The notes under the pieces: generated by a model | Database searches by the model: none | Told to the model about the DNA's origin: nothing | Seen by the model: the letters and a program-made list of their open reading frames with translations, nothing else | Shown here: positions 17,208 through 26,086 of the stretch, one piece after another | How positions within the stretch are numbered: the first letter of the stretch is position 1 | How the letters are laid out: each line of letters begins with the position of its first letter | Translations under genes and position numbers: made by a program | DNA from: Methylotenera sp. | Lineage (GTDB): Bacteria; Pseudomonadota; Gammaproteobacteria; Burkholderiales; Methylophilaceae | Reading direction: 5' to 3' | DNA: 64,000 bases | NCBI GenBank assembly: GCA_030693535.1 | Contig: JAUYAL010000009.1 | Coordinates: 1-64,000, forward strand

Positions 17208-18056
17208 CTAATCACGAGACCAAATCTGGTTATATGAGTTTTGAAATCCCTGAGTATTTTTTGCTATATAATCAGAATGACGCTTTTCTTTTAATATCAA
17301 CCCAGCTTTACTCAATAAAGAATGGCATTGTTCCGCCTGCTCATGAAAATCATCGTTCACTTCAATTAACACTTGTTTGACTTGAGATAAAACAGAAAAG
17401 CCACCTTTTAAAATGAAATGCTCAAGCCCATCCACATCCATTTTAATATAATCTGGCTGTGGAATTTTCAATAGTTGCGTTGCATCTTCCATGCTTAATC
17501 CAATTGTCTGAAATTCAAAAACTTGACGAATGGCTTTACCATCCCATCCAAAGTCTTGCCCAAAGGTTGACAGAGCCCCTCCCCATTCCGTTGTCGTCAT
17601 TCGCATCTGACTTGATCCCAACTGGTCACTTAGTGCAGCAGGAACTATGCAAATTTGTTTCGAGAGTGCATTTACTGAAATATTTCTTGCAAGTAACTCC
17701 AAATTAAATACAGACGGCTCAAAAGCCCAAACTCTGCAATTTTTGCGCTTTGCAGCATAGATTGAATACAATCCAATATTGGCACCAACGTCCCATAAGA
17801 TTGAACTGTTTTGCATTGAGTCAATCCATTCAAGCGTTTCTGGCTCTTTGGTTGAAAATGTTTTTGCACGCCATTCACACAATGGGTTTGGCGTCACAAT
17901 TTTTAAACTTATTCCATCATGAGATACTTCAAAAACTCTGCCCATTGCTGATTCAAGTATCTGATTAAATGCATAAACACCAACACGAGTCTTGCTAGTT
18001 GAACTTATTACTTGATTAATAATTTTCTTAACTGACTGCTTAATTTTTGCTTTCAC
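17208..18056 (-). CDS. FkbM family SAM-dependent methyltransferase
   Basis: Predicted O-methyltransferase acting on a sugar or other hydroxyl. The 282 residues contain motif I in LWDVGANIGLYSIYAAK (about 92-108), the acidic motif II in WAFEPSVFNLELLARN and the FkbM hallmark YIKMDVDGLEHFILKGG near residue 205. No signal peptide or membrane segment is visible. It is the gene before the aldolase but separated by a 150-base fragment of another gene, and a 23-base gap separates it from the 2-hydroxyacid dehydrogenase. The terminal glycan residues are common targets of such enzymes. Confidence 0.83.
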   Translation of the reverse strand: MKAKIKQSVKKIINQVISSTSKTRVGVYAFNQILESAMGRVFEVSHDGISLKIVTPNPLCEWRAKTFSTKEPETLEWIDSMQNSSILWDVGANIGLYSIYAAKRKNCRVWAFEPSVFNLELLARNISVNALSKQICIVPAALSDQLGSSQMRMTTTEWGGALSTFGQDFGWDGKAIRQVFEFQTIGLSMEDATQLLKIPQPDYIKMDVDGLEHFILKGGFSVLSQVKQVLIEVNDDFHEQAEQCHSLLSKAGLILKEKRHSDYIAKNTQGFQNSYNQIWSRD

Positions 18057-18079
18057 CTATAAACTCCCAATTAATATTT

Positions 18080-19063
18080 TTATAATCCCTGTCTTTGTAC
18101 TTCGTATTCTTCTAGCGGGACAAGCCCTTGTAAAGATTGACCTGTTAGAAACCTTACCGCCTCCTCTGTAGCTTCAATCTCCATACGGGTTCTGCAATCA
18201 ATCGACATTGAGCCCATATGTGCTGTCAACAAACAACGATCAATCTGCGCCAACGCACCTGCATAAGGTTCTTGATCAAATACATCAACAGCAGCACCAC
18301 TTAAATGTCCTGTACTGAGAACGTCAGCTAGATCATGCTCATTAATAATGCCGCCACGTGAAGTGTTAATAATCATTGCATCTGACTTCATCATCAGCAG
18401 TTGCTCACGTCGAATCATATTTTTAGTCTGCTTGGTTAATGGCACATGCAGACTAATTAGATCGGCCTGACGATAAATTTCATCCTTACCAACCCATTCA
18501 AGCTTAAGCTGAGGCGCTACATTTTTTTCCGGACGAATATCATTCACTAGAATACGTGGTGTACCAAACCCTTCAAGACGACGTAGTACACGCCCTCCTA
18601 TGCGACCAGTGCCTATAATTCCAATGGTAACTTCAGGGATGCGTCTGCCAAAGTGACGCTGCCATTCACCTCTATGCATTTGAGCGTTAGAAACATGCAT
18701 TGATCGCAATAACACCAACATTAAGCCGATAGTCAATTCAGCCACTGCCGGTGCTGGAGCATCTGGGGTATAGCTCACTTTAATACCACGCCGTTCAGCT
18801 GCCAGCAAATCAACATTATCTAAGCCTATACCTACACGGGAAATCAGTTTTAAGTGACTGGCTTTAGCCATCACAGCATCAGTAATATCTTCAGTTCCAG
18901 CAATCAGCACATCAAAATCGGCAACCATCTCAGCTAACTCATCTTCCTTAAGTTTTCGCCCTAATGGATTGATTAAATACTCAATACCTGCCGCCTCAAG
19001 TTGCTCTATGGGTAGTCGGTTTTTATCTCCAAAAGGTACGGTGGTAATTAGAACTTTAGGCAC
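18080..19063 (-). CDS. D-isomer-specific 2-hydroxyacid dehydrogenase (SerA-like)
   Basis: NAD-dependent dehydrogenase that interconverts a D-2-hydroxy acid and its 2-keto acid. The 327 residues include the Rossmann fingerprint GIIGTGRIGGRVL (about 148-160) and the catalytic R-E-H set: Arg in NTSRGGIINEHDL, Glu in DVFDQEP, His in LTAHMGS. It lacks the C-terminal ACT domain of classical SerA, so feedback by serine is not expected. It is between an FAD/Fe-S 2-hydroxyacid oxidase and the FkbM/aldolase genes and may make or reduce the keto acid that feeds the aldolase; housekeeping serine synthesis is the alternative. Confidence 0.8.
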   Translation of the reverse strand: MPKVLITTVPFGDKNRLPIEQLEAAGIEYLINPLGRKLKEDELAEMVADFDVLIAGTEDITDAVMAKASHLKLISRVGIGLDNVDLLAAERRGIKVSYTPDAPAPAVAELTIGLMLVLLRSMHVSNAQMHRGEWQRHFGRRIPEVTIGIIGTGRIGGRVLRRLEGFGTPRILVNDIRPEKNVAPQLKLEWVGKDEIYRQADLISLHVPLTKQTKNMIRREQLLMMKSDAMIINTSRGGIINEHDLADVLSTGHLSGAAVDVFDQEPYAGALAQIDRCLLTAHMGSMSIDCRTRMEIEATEEAVRFLTGQSLQGLVPLEEYEVQRQGL

Positions 19064-19101
19064 AAATAGATCTCCAGCAATACAATTTAACTAACATATT
19101 C

Positions 19102-19131
19102 ATTATACAGTTGCTTAGCACTCGCATGGAA
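19102..19131 (-). promoter_or_regulatory. Candidate promoter for the 2-hydroxyacid dehydrogenase
   Basis: On the minus strand there is a perfect -10 TATAAT (19102-19107) preceded after 18 bases by a weak -35 TTCCAT (19126-19131). It would start transcription about 30 bases before the dehydrogenase ATG at 19063. The neighbouring hairpin overlaps the -35 region. This is an internal promoter inside the long glycan run. Confidence 0.4.
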
Positions 19132-19145
19132 GCTAAGCGAGTGCT
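19117..19145. promoter_or_regulatory. Perfect 9-bp stem-loop between the oxidase and dehydrogenase genes
   Basis: AGCACTCGC at 19117-19125 pairs with GCGAGTGCT at 19137-19145 around an 11-base loop. There is no U-run on either strand, so it is not a standard intrinsic terminator; it overlaps the -35 of the candidate promoter and could be an operator or an mRNA-processing stem. Confidence 0.4.
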
Positions 19146-19160
19146 TAACTTGATGTTGCG

Positions 19161-22058
19161 TCACAAAAAACTTCGTAGCACTTCAATAACATGCCACGAC
19201 TTACGGCCGCTTAAATCAGCAATCTGATGACGACAGGAAAAACCATTTGAAACTATCTGCGTTGAAACTTCGGTCTTAGATAAACAAGGCAAAAGACGTT
19301 GCTCCGCTATGGCTTTAGAAAGTGAAGCATGTTCAACTTCATAACCAAACGAGCCGGCCATGCCACAGCAACCTGCCTCGGTATCATGTACTATAGCCCC
19401 AGGTATACGCGCCAACAAGCGGTGTGTCCAACGACCACCGTCCAAAGTTTTTTGGTGGCAATGGCCATGTACTAGAAATTCTGGCACTACGCCCGATTCA
19501 AAATCTAGCTTTTTCCAAGGTAGCGTACACCGACCTGCGGACAACTCCTGTTCTAAAAAATGATCAATCATCTGCACTCGACTAGAAATCCGTTGCGCAA
19601 GTTCAGCATCATCTAACAGGTCAGGTAAATCATCCGCCAAAGCCGAAGCGCAACTTGGTTCGCAGACTAAAATCGGTGCTTTTCCAGCAAACTGAGTATC
19701 AAGCTGCTGAAAAAGCCATGTGCCGTTGCGTTTGGCTTGATCGAGCATGCCTTGCGAAATAGCACTACGTTGGCTGTCACCTAAACTTGCCAGCTCAACC
19801 TGATAGCCAGCGGCTTCTAGCACTTCAATAGCAGCACGACCCACTTGAGGTAAGTAGTGTTCGGTATAAGTATCGTTAAAGAGCACAACATGGCCTTTAC
19901 CTGCCTTCGCTGTATATGTAATACTGCGCTTTTCAAACCAGCTACTCAAGCGCTGTTGGGCAAAACGCGGCAATGGCCTTGTGCAATCTAAGCCTAACGC
20001 CTTTTGCAATAACCAACGGAGCGGTGCCAGCGCCATCAACCCATTAATCAATAACGCCTGCGGGCCAGATACCAATGATGCTAAGCTGGATTGATAAGCA
20101 AAAAAACGTGAGCGAAGTGTAACGCCATGTCGCTTTTGATGTTGATACAGCACTTCAGCTTTAAGTTGAACCATGTCTACACTATTAGGGCATTCGCCTT
20201 TACAGCCTTTGCAACTTAGGCAAAGATCCATCGTTGATTTAAGTTCTTTGCTTGCTAACCCGTTTGTGCCAAGCTGACCAGTCAACACTAGTCGCAAGGC
20301 ATTGGCTCGACCTCGGGTACTGTGAACTTCATCGCGCGTTGCCATATAGGATGGACACATAACACCCGCCAGAGTTTTGCGACAAGCACCTACGCCGGTG
20401 CATTGTTCAGCCGCGGCCAACATGCCGCCTTGCGCACGAAAATGAAAACGAGTTTCTATATTCAAAGCCTGATAGGCTGAACCAAAACGCAAGTGGCTAT
20501 CAACCGGTGGTGTTTCAATCACCTTGCCTGGATTCATGCGCCCTTCTGGATCGAACAGTTGCTTGATTTCCCGAAATGTGTTGTAGAGCTGATCGCCAAA
20601 AAATCTCTTGTTAAAACCGCCGCGCACAATGCCATCGCCATGTTCGCCACTCCAAGAACCACCGTACTTTTGCACCAGCGGAAATACATCTTCCTGAATC
20701 TGCTTCATGCGGCTAATTTCTGCAGGTTGGTGAAGGTCGTGTAAGGGACGAATATGCATCAGGCCAACACTGGCATGGCCAAACAACGATACCGGTTGAT
20801 CATACTTGCTGCAAACAGCCAACACCTCACCCACATAATCTGCCAAATGCTCAGGTGGCACAGCAGCATCTTCAATATAAGGCACCGGCTTTCTGTTACC
20901 CTGCACGGTCGTCATCAGCCCAAGAGCGCTAGAGCGAAGTTGCCAAACTGCCTGAATGGCCTTTGCTTCGGTCATCAACGGTGTAGCATAAGCACAGCCT
21001 AGCAGACTATCGACAATACGCTGGATGTGTGCAACCGTGTCATCAAAATCATCACCCTGCACCTCGATAATCAATACGGCGGCCGGCTCACCTTCAAGTA
21101 GAGTACAAATATTGCGCGTCAGTGGGTGCGCCCGTGCCTGATGCAAAATCACGCCGTCAATCAATTCCACTGCTGACGGGTTTTGCGCCACGATGGGTGC
21201 AGACGCCCGCAAGCTCGCCTCCAAAGTATCAAAATGTGCCAAACACACAGCACTGTAACGGGGTAACGGGGTGAGCTGCAGCTTGGCTTCCAAAATCACA
21301 CCCAGCGTGCCTTCGCTACCGCAAATTAACTTGGCGAGATTACAAGAATTGGCATCAACCAGCGCATCTAATGGGTAGCCGCCAGAACGTCGTATTACCT
21401 TAGGGTAGCGTTGCCGAATTTCCTCTGCATTTTTCGTTACTAAGTCACGAACATCACGATATATTGCACCTTCGCTGTCCGACCGCGCAGCCTTTGCAGC
21501 CCATTGCGCTGCATCCAATGTAGACAAATGCAACACCTCTCCGCTGGCCAGAGCCAAGTCAAGCTCCAACACATGGTCAATCGTCATACCATAACGCACC
21601 GAGCGCATACCCGCCGCATTATTAGCAATCATGCCACCTATATTGGCACGATTTTCGGTCGCAGGGTCAGGGGCAAAGTGCACGCCATGTGGCTTAAGAA
21701 ATGCATTGAGATTGCTACACACCAACCCTGGCTCCACCCGCACCCAACCCTCTTCTAGGTTCAGTTCCAGCACGCGAGTCATGTGTTTAGAGACATCCAG
21801 AATCACCGCCTTACCGATTGATTGCCCCGTCAAGCTAGTACCGCCACCGCGTGCAAGCAACGGTAATTTTTTATCAGCGCAGTATCGAATGGCTTTAAGC
21901 ATGTCTGCCCGATCTACAGGAGTCTTCACAGCCAACGGTTGCATTTGGTACATACTGGCATCGGTGGCGTACAGGGCCAAAGTCAATGAATCACTAGCGC
22001 CTTCATTTTGCTCACTAGTTAAAGCATGCGCTATTTTATGAAAAGTGTGTTTTGTCAA
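19161..22058 (-). CDS. FAD- and Fe-S-containing D-2-hydroxyacid dehydrogenase (YdiJ-like)
   Basis: A 965-residue membrane-associated-type oxidase predicted to oxidise a D-2-hydroxy acid (D-lactate, D-2-hydroxyglutarate or related). The FAD-binding domain has PLLARGGGTSLTGQS (about 85-99), PDPATENRANIGGMIANNAAG and the oxidase C-domain ending in SGEHGDGIVRGGF. After it come Fe-S cysteine groups (CTGVGACRK, CLSCKGCKGECPNS) and a CCG-like domain (CEPSCAS, HGHCHQK, AGCCGMAGSFGYE). The start is a TTG at 22058 with an AGG ribosome site. It overlaps the preceding truncated gene by 23 bases and is followed by the NAD-dependent dehydrogenase. Confidence 0.83.
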   Translation of the reverse strand: MTKHTFHKIAHALTSEQNEGASDSLTLALYATDASMYQMQPLAVKTPVDRADMLKAIRYCADKKLPLLARGGGTSLTGQSIGKAVILDVSKHMTRVLELNLEEGWVRVEPGLVCSNLNAFLKPHGVHFAPDPATENRANIGGMIANNAAGMRSVRYGMTIDHVLELDLALASGEVLHLSTLDAAQWAAKAARSDSEGAIYRDVRDLVTKNAEEIRQRYPKVIRRSGGYPLDALVDANSCNLAKLICGSEGTLGVILEAKLQLTPLPRYSAVCLAHFDTLEASLRASAPIVAQNPSAVELIDGVILHQARAHPLTRNICTLLEGEPAAVLIIEVQGDDFDDTVAHIQRIVDSLLGCAYATPLMTEAKAIQAVWQLRSSALGLMTTVQGNRKPVPYIEDAAVPPEHLADYVGEVLAVCSKYDQPVSLFGHASVGLMHIRPLHDLHQPAEISRMKQIQEDVFPLVQKYGGSWSGEHGDGIVRGGFNKRFFGDQLYNTFREIKQLFDPEGRMNPGKVIETPPVDSHLRFGSAYQALNIETRFHFRAQGGMLAAAEQCTGVGACRKTLAGVMCPSYMATRDEVHSTRGRANALRLVLTGQLGTNGLASKELKSTMDLCLSCKGCKGECPNSVDMVQLKAEVLYQHQKRHGVTLRSRFFAYQSSLASLVSGPQALLINGLMALAPLRWLLQKALGLDCTRPLPRFAQQRLSSWFEKRSITYTAKAGKGHVVLFNDTYTEHYLPQVGRAAIEVLEAAGYQVELASLGDSQRSAISQGMLDQAKRNGTWLFQQLDTQFAGKAPILVCEPSCASALADDLPDLLDDAELAQRISSRVQMIDHFLEQELSAGRCTLPWKKLDFESGVVPEFLVHGHCHQKTLDGGRWTHRLLARIPGAIVHDTEAGCCGMAGSFGYEVEHASLSKAIAEQRLLPCLSKTEVSTQIVSNGFSCRHQIADLSGRKSWHVIEVLRSFL

Positions 22059-22446
22059 AACTATGCCTAGTAAATCGCGACTTGATCAGCAAGGCACGCG
22101 TCAACTCATCACTTGTCGAAAGAATAGGAATGCCATGTGCGGCCCTATCATCTTTCTGCAACAAACCACTTGAATCATAATAAACCGAAGGTTTTCCCAT
22201 TTCTCTGGCAATTATTGCTGTTGAGGTAAAAGGCATAGATATAACTGCAACACATGATTCTATTACACGAATAGCTGATATTTCTGGATCTACCAGCACC
22301 ACATGCCTATTGTTAGCCAATTGATCCGCCAAGTGGCGATAAAATGTATGAGCAATACTCCCAATGTTTCTTTTCCTTTTCCACAAAATCAAAACATAGT
22401 GTCGCTGAGTATCTTTGCTTACTGCGCTTCTAAATTCGTCTATCAT
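22036..22446 (-). CDS. Truncated PFTS-motif polysaccharide biosynthesis protein
   Basis: A 136-residue protein matching only the C-terminal part of the 532-residue PFTS protein immediately upstream: a basic LILWKRKRN strand corresponds to LILLKHKRKPK, and VISMPFTSTAIIAREMGKPS corresponds to ISVPYTSTAYIAAKLEKHA. The remaining ~400 residues of the family are absent. The two frames overlap by 17 bases, so the fragment can still be translated. It is probably what is left of a partial tandem duplication or of a second gene of the family; a real stand-alone half-domain protein is the alternative. Confidence 0.6.
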   Translation of the reverse strand: MIDEFRSAVSKDTQRHYVLILWKRKRNIGSIAHTFYRHLADQLANNRHVVLVDPEISAIRVIESCVAVISMPFTSTAIIAREMGKPSVYYDSSGLLQKDDRAAHGIPILSTSDELTRALLIKSRFTRHSFDKTHFS

Positions 22447-24028
22447 TTTTTAGATGTTTATCAAGCAACATTGCCAACTCTGACTGCCCTGATGCAAAGT
22501 GAACAAATTTATTTATTTCGTACATAGGAATCAACTCGCTAAATGGATCGTAATATATCGCATGTTTTTCCAATTTTGCAGCAATATAAGCCGTTGATGT
22601 ATAAGGCACTGAAATGGAAATCTCACATTTTTCTAGCAATCCAAACAAATTAACTTGATTATCAATTAATTTGAAATTTGGATTATTGTTTTCAATACTC
22701 TCTATAAATTTCAAATATTGAGATGAGTGATGCCCTACTTTTGGTTTTCGTTTATGTTTTAGCAGAATCAATATTTGCTTCCCTGAAATCTCCTCAATAT
22801 GTTTACATGCATCAACTATATCGGTTATAAACTTTTGAATTGTAGCCACAGAGTAATAGTTTTTTATGGCTCCGAATGGCTGAGCTTCATCTGGCAACGG
22901 AGTAATATCAAAAACAGCAATTTTTAAACACTCACTAGAAGCTTCTATGGTCTTATCGGGTAAATACCAAAGAATTGGACCAACAACATTAACCTGAGAC
23001 TTTTGACCTAAAGAGCCAAGATATGTTTTAAATCCCTCTGTCCACACCCAGTGAACATCGACCCTCATATGTCTTGCAGAAGGCAAACTCGAACGTATTT
23101 GCTCCCCAACGTATACTTTTGGCATAAAATTTTGCGAGTACCACACCATATGAAGCTTAAAACGCTGGCCATATAGCCCCTTCATCCATAGAGGCTGAGA
23201 CATAAACGCCGAAGTAGTCACTACAATTGACTCTATCAAACTCTTTTTATCAAGCCAGCTCACCATCGGCACATAGGCAATATCACGTGCAAGCAGGATG
23301 CTGATTGGGCACACCCATAAAGCGCGGAGAAATATTATGGGGGCAAGTAGGTGTTGTGCTATAAGCAGGACTCTATGATATCTCTGCAGCCGCGTGTTAA
23401 CAAGATGGGGAATCGGATGTTTAACATAACAAAAGGACGGGTCTGTCAATTTGTTTGGTACATTCACCGTACGTACAATTACCATGTGCGCGGATGAAAG
23501 GGGTGCGATCGGCCCTAATCTACAGAACCGAACAAAACGCTCATCACATTCCTCATATCCACCACCTGCTTCCATGAGTATAGTTGTTGGGACGGATTCC
23601 TCTTGGCCTCGTTTGAAGATGGCTATTACCAGATGTAGCAGCATATGCAACCAGGTAACCATAAACAAACCAATATGTAGAAACCATTGTTTTAGTGAAA
23701 CAGAAACAATGCCTGTTTCGCTATTTACTTCCAATCCGCCAGCCACAAAAAATGGTGGGGCAAGAGAAGATTGGCTCGCCAATTTATCCGCATTTGCAGC
23801 CGTTTTTTTCGCATATTCGGCATTGGTAATCTCTACAATACGCTGGATGATGCGGGCCTTTACATGACTGCCATCGCAGCTTGAAACCCTCGGGTTTTGT
23901 TTTTCGATCCAATCTTCAACATAATTTATAATTCTGTCAAAATCCCTATAGACTTTGCCAGCAGTTAACCTCTCTGGAATAATTTTTTCCAACTTCTCAT
24001 TCTGGCATGTCGGCATCACCGGCTTCAT
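22430..24028 (-). CDS. PFTS-motif polysaccharide biosynthesis protein
   Basis: A 532-residue protein of the poorly characterised group that NCBI names after its PFTS motif, here in ISVPYTSTAYIAAKLEKHA near residue 480. A hydrophobic pair of helices (FLHIGLFMVTWLHMLLHLVI) lies near 118-137, and the C-terminal half has a GT-B-like donor pattern (LILLKHKRKPK). The group occurs only in glycan loci and is thought to contain glycosyltransferase-like enzymes; no activity is established to my knowledge. It overlaps the aminopeptidase-like gene by 4 bases (ATGA) and the truncated copy after it by 17. Confidence 0.65.
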   Translation of the reverse strand: MKPVMPTCQNEKLEKIIPERLTAGKVYRDFDRIINYVEDWIEKQNPRVSSCDGSHVKARIIQRIVEITNAEYAKKTAANADKLASQSSLAPPFFVAGGLEVNSETGIVSVSLKQWFLHIGLFMVTWLHMLLHLVIAIFKRGQEESVPTTILMEAGGGYEECDERFVRFCRLGPIAPLSSAHMVIVRTVNVPNKLTDPSFCYVKHPIPHLVNTRLQRYHRVLLIAQHLLAPIIFLRALWVCPISILLARDIAYVPMVSWLDKKSLIESIVVTTSAFMSQPLWMKGLYGQRFKLHMVWYSQNFMPKVYVGEQIRSSLPSARHMRVDVHWVWTEGFKTYLGSLGQKSQVNVVGPILWYLPDKTIEASSECLKIAVFDITPLPDEAQPFGAIKNYYSVATIQKFITDIVDACKHIEEISGKQILILLKHKRKPKVGHHSSQYLKFIESIENNNPNFKLIDNQVNLFGLLEKCEISISVPYTSTAYIAAKLEKHAIYYDPFSELIPMYEINKFVHFASGQSELAMLLDKHLKNDRRI

Positions 24029-25323
24029 TTATCTTCTTCAATTCCAAGCACGCCCAGCCCTGCCAACTTATCCACCGTTTGCCGCAAATCCCAAGCGGGG
24101 ACATTAATAACTTCTGCGATTTCCAGTAGAGACCTTGTCCCATCCGCATAGACAATAAGATTCATCATATCAAGGCTACTATGCGCGGAACCAACCTTAC
24201 CAGTGGTCGGGCGCAATCCGCGATCACTCATTTTGGGTTCACATAGGACCAAGCTTCTTGGCGTACAGTCTGCTTCGATCACCTCAATGATTTTTTGGTG
24301 AGCAACAAAAGCTTGCTCAAGACCAGTCATAGTTACCAGATCCATATTGTCAAATGAAGTGTGATACTCGGGGTAGGTCGCATACTTTGATCGCATCACC
24401 GACGATATCGGCAGATCAACCCCCGGACTACAATACTGGCGCTCATCTGAGCCTCGTTCCAAAAACGAGTACTCTTTGTAAGCCGGCGCAAAATGTTTGA
24501 GCACATGACGTGCTACTCGATCGCTCAATGTATTACCCTGTCGTGATGGCATGAACGACCAAGCTCGTTCGTCACCTACACATGTCATTACATATCCGGC
24601 AATAGTACTTGCCTTTAAATGCTGCAAATTACGGCTGATATAACAGATCGCACCAATTGTCTCAGGAACAAATACGATGCGATAAGAAAATCGTCTATTT
24701 AGCCCCTTTATCCATTGAGCCAACTGTGCAGTTACGCACGGGCCTGAAAGTTCATTGTTGGCCATCGAAGGATGGCAGATGTAGGTAGATAGTAGCACTT
24801 CTTTTCCTGATTCTCCTGGGAAAAAAATCTCACCATAAGTCAGACTGCCATCCCTAAGATCGCTATCAATACGAATTTTATAGCGTCCAGGGACCAATTT
24901 TTGGCGTACACTGTGCGCTAGACAGAATCCCCAATTTTCTTTGTAGTATGAAGTTACATAAGGAATCGCCTCAGGCAATTCTGGCAACGAGTGTAGGTGC
25001 ATCTGCAATTCATCAAGATCAATTTCCATATCGACTGGCATTGAGTAACTGACTACATGCAAATTGCTATCAACAAAATCTAGCACTCTATTTCCTTCTG
25101 GATCGATGATATACGCAGCCCGGATAGACCACTCCTTCGGTATCACCCAGTCGTAGCAACGTGTCCCTGTCGGAACTTCATGGATCACCATTTCTGGCAA
25201 TTTCTCACTAAGAATAGCCAAAGTTTGTCGAACACCGTCACCAGTAATGCTCCTGCAGATAGGCCATAGACGCCCCATCATATTGAACATTTCTTGACCA
25301 TGCCGTTTCGGGATTTCGTTCAC
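24025..25323 (-). CDS. M28-like aminopeptidase-family protein with winged helix (DUF4910), altered metal site
   Basis: A 432-residue member of the DUF4910 group: an M28 zinc-aminopeptidase fold with an inserted beta domain and a C-terminal winged helix (from about residue 370). Family landmarks are visible: STYICHPSMANNELSGP, FVPETIGA, ERGSDERQY and YHTSFDNMD. In the first, the usual metal-bridging Asp (CHPS-AND-N) is Asn, and the next residue is Glu, so catalysis may be altered or lost. The group is frequent in glycan loci and its substrate is unknown; hydrolysis of an amide on the sugar is one idea. A second paralogue with an intact site is at 28205-29536. Confidence 0.75.
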   Translation of the reverse strand: MNEIPKRHGQEMFNMMGRLWPICRSITGDGVRQTLAILSEKLPEMVIHEVPTGTRCYDWVIPKEWSIRAAYIIDPEGNRVLDFVDSNLHVVSYSMPVDMEIDLDELQMHLHSLPELPEAIPYVTSYYKENWGFCLAHSVRQKLVPGRYKIRIDSDLRDGSLTYGEIFFPGESGKEVLLSTYICHPSMANNELSGPCVTAQLAQWIKGLNRRFSYRIVFVPETIGAICYISRNLQHLKASTIAGYVMTCVGDERAWSFMPSRQGNTLSDRVARHVLKHFAPAYKEYSFLERGSDERQYCSPGVDLPISSVMRSKYATYPEYHTSFDNMDLVTMTGLEQAFVAHQKIIEVIEADCTPRSLVLCEPKMSDRGLRPTTGKVGSAHSSLDMMNLIVYADGTRSLLEIAEVINVPAWDLRQTVDKLAGLGVLGIEEDK

Positions 25324-25369
25324 TTATAGTTCCTGTGTTCTATGTTCACGTATGAGTAACCAGCCTACT

Positions 25370-26086
25370 CTAATTTGGTTTACGAGCGTAGATTTCCATC
25401 ACGCTTCTCCAGAAAGGAAATTTTCGCTTGATACCCACATAGCTGAGCAGATATAGCAAATGGTCTCGCAACGGGCGTGCATAGGGGCCACCAATATACG
25501 GATAGCGAATATCGACTACCTCAAGTCCAAAATTCTGCAATGCATCCTTCATCATGATGTCTGAAGGTATCAAAAAATTAGCATGCGGCGTTAGGAATGG
25601 TAGCGTCTTATAGCGGCGGTAATATGGGCTATTTGAATTTGGTGTAGATAGAAAAATCAAATACCCTCCGGGTGCCAAAAGACGAATACATGTCTCAATT
25701 GCTAGAAATGGTGTTGGAATTAACTGCAACGATCCACGAAACACAATTACATCAAAGAATCGATCTGGATAGTTGTACGCATCCCCAAAGTCATTAACCT
25801 TAATACCCTTTAAACGCGCTTCCTGGATAGCTAAATCCGCAACATCGATGCCATAACGAGACCATTTCTGAGTGTCAAACTCAGCCAGAAAACCTCCTAA
25901 ACCGCAACCCACATCAAGTATCCGACCAAATGGATTCAACTTTTCGATCCTGTCACGTTCTGCTCGATACATCTCCACCCGCTTTGGGTCTTCCCGATAT
26001 ACCGAAAAATAAGACTCGTTGTATCGGCGCTTTTGACCCTCTCCAACCAGCGTCAACTCGTTTGCTTGCTTATTCGATTCGTTCAC
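25370..26086 (-). CDS. Class I SAM-dependent methyltransferase
   Basis: Predicted methyltransferase of 238 residues. Motif I is GRILDVGCGLGGFLAEFD (about 55-72), followed by YGIDVADLAIQEA, and post-I features DVIVFRGSLQLIPTP and LLAPGGYLIFLSTPN. It is a compact domain with no membrane segment. Its start overlaps the stop of the next methyltransferase upstream by 4 bases, so the two are coupled. Given a neighbouring sulfotransferase, these probably decorate glycan hydroxyls or carboxyls, but substrates are unknown. Confidence 0.75.
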   Translation of the reverse strand: MNESNKQANELTLVGEGQKRRYNESYFSVYREDPKRVEMYRAERDRIEKLNPFGRILDVGCGLGGFLAEFDTQKWSRYGIDVADLAIQEARLKGIKVNDFGDAYNYPDRFFDVIVFRGSLQLIPTPFLAIETCIRLLAPGGYLIFLSTPNSNSPYYRRYKTLPFLTPHANFLIPSDIMMKDALQNFGLEVVDIRYPYIGGPYARPLRDHLLYLLSYVGIKRKFPFWRSVMEIYARKPN

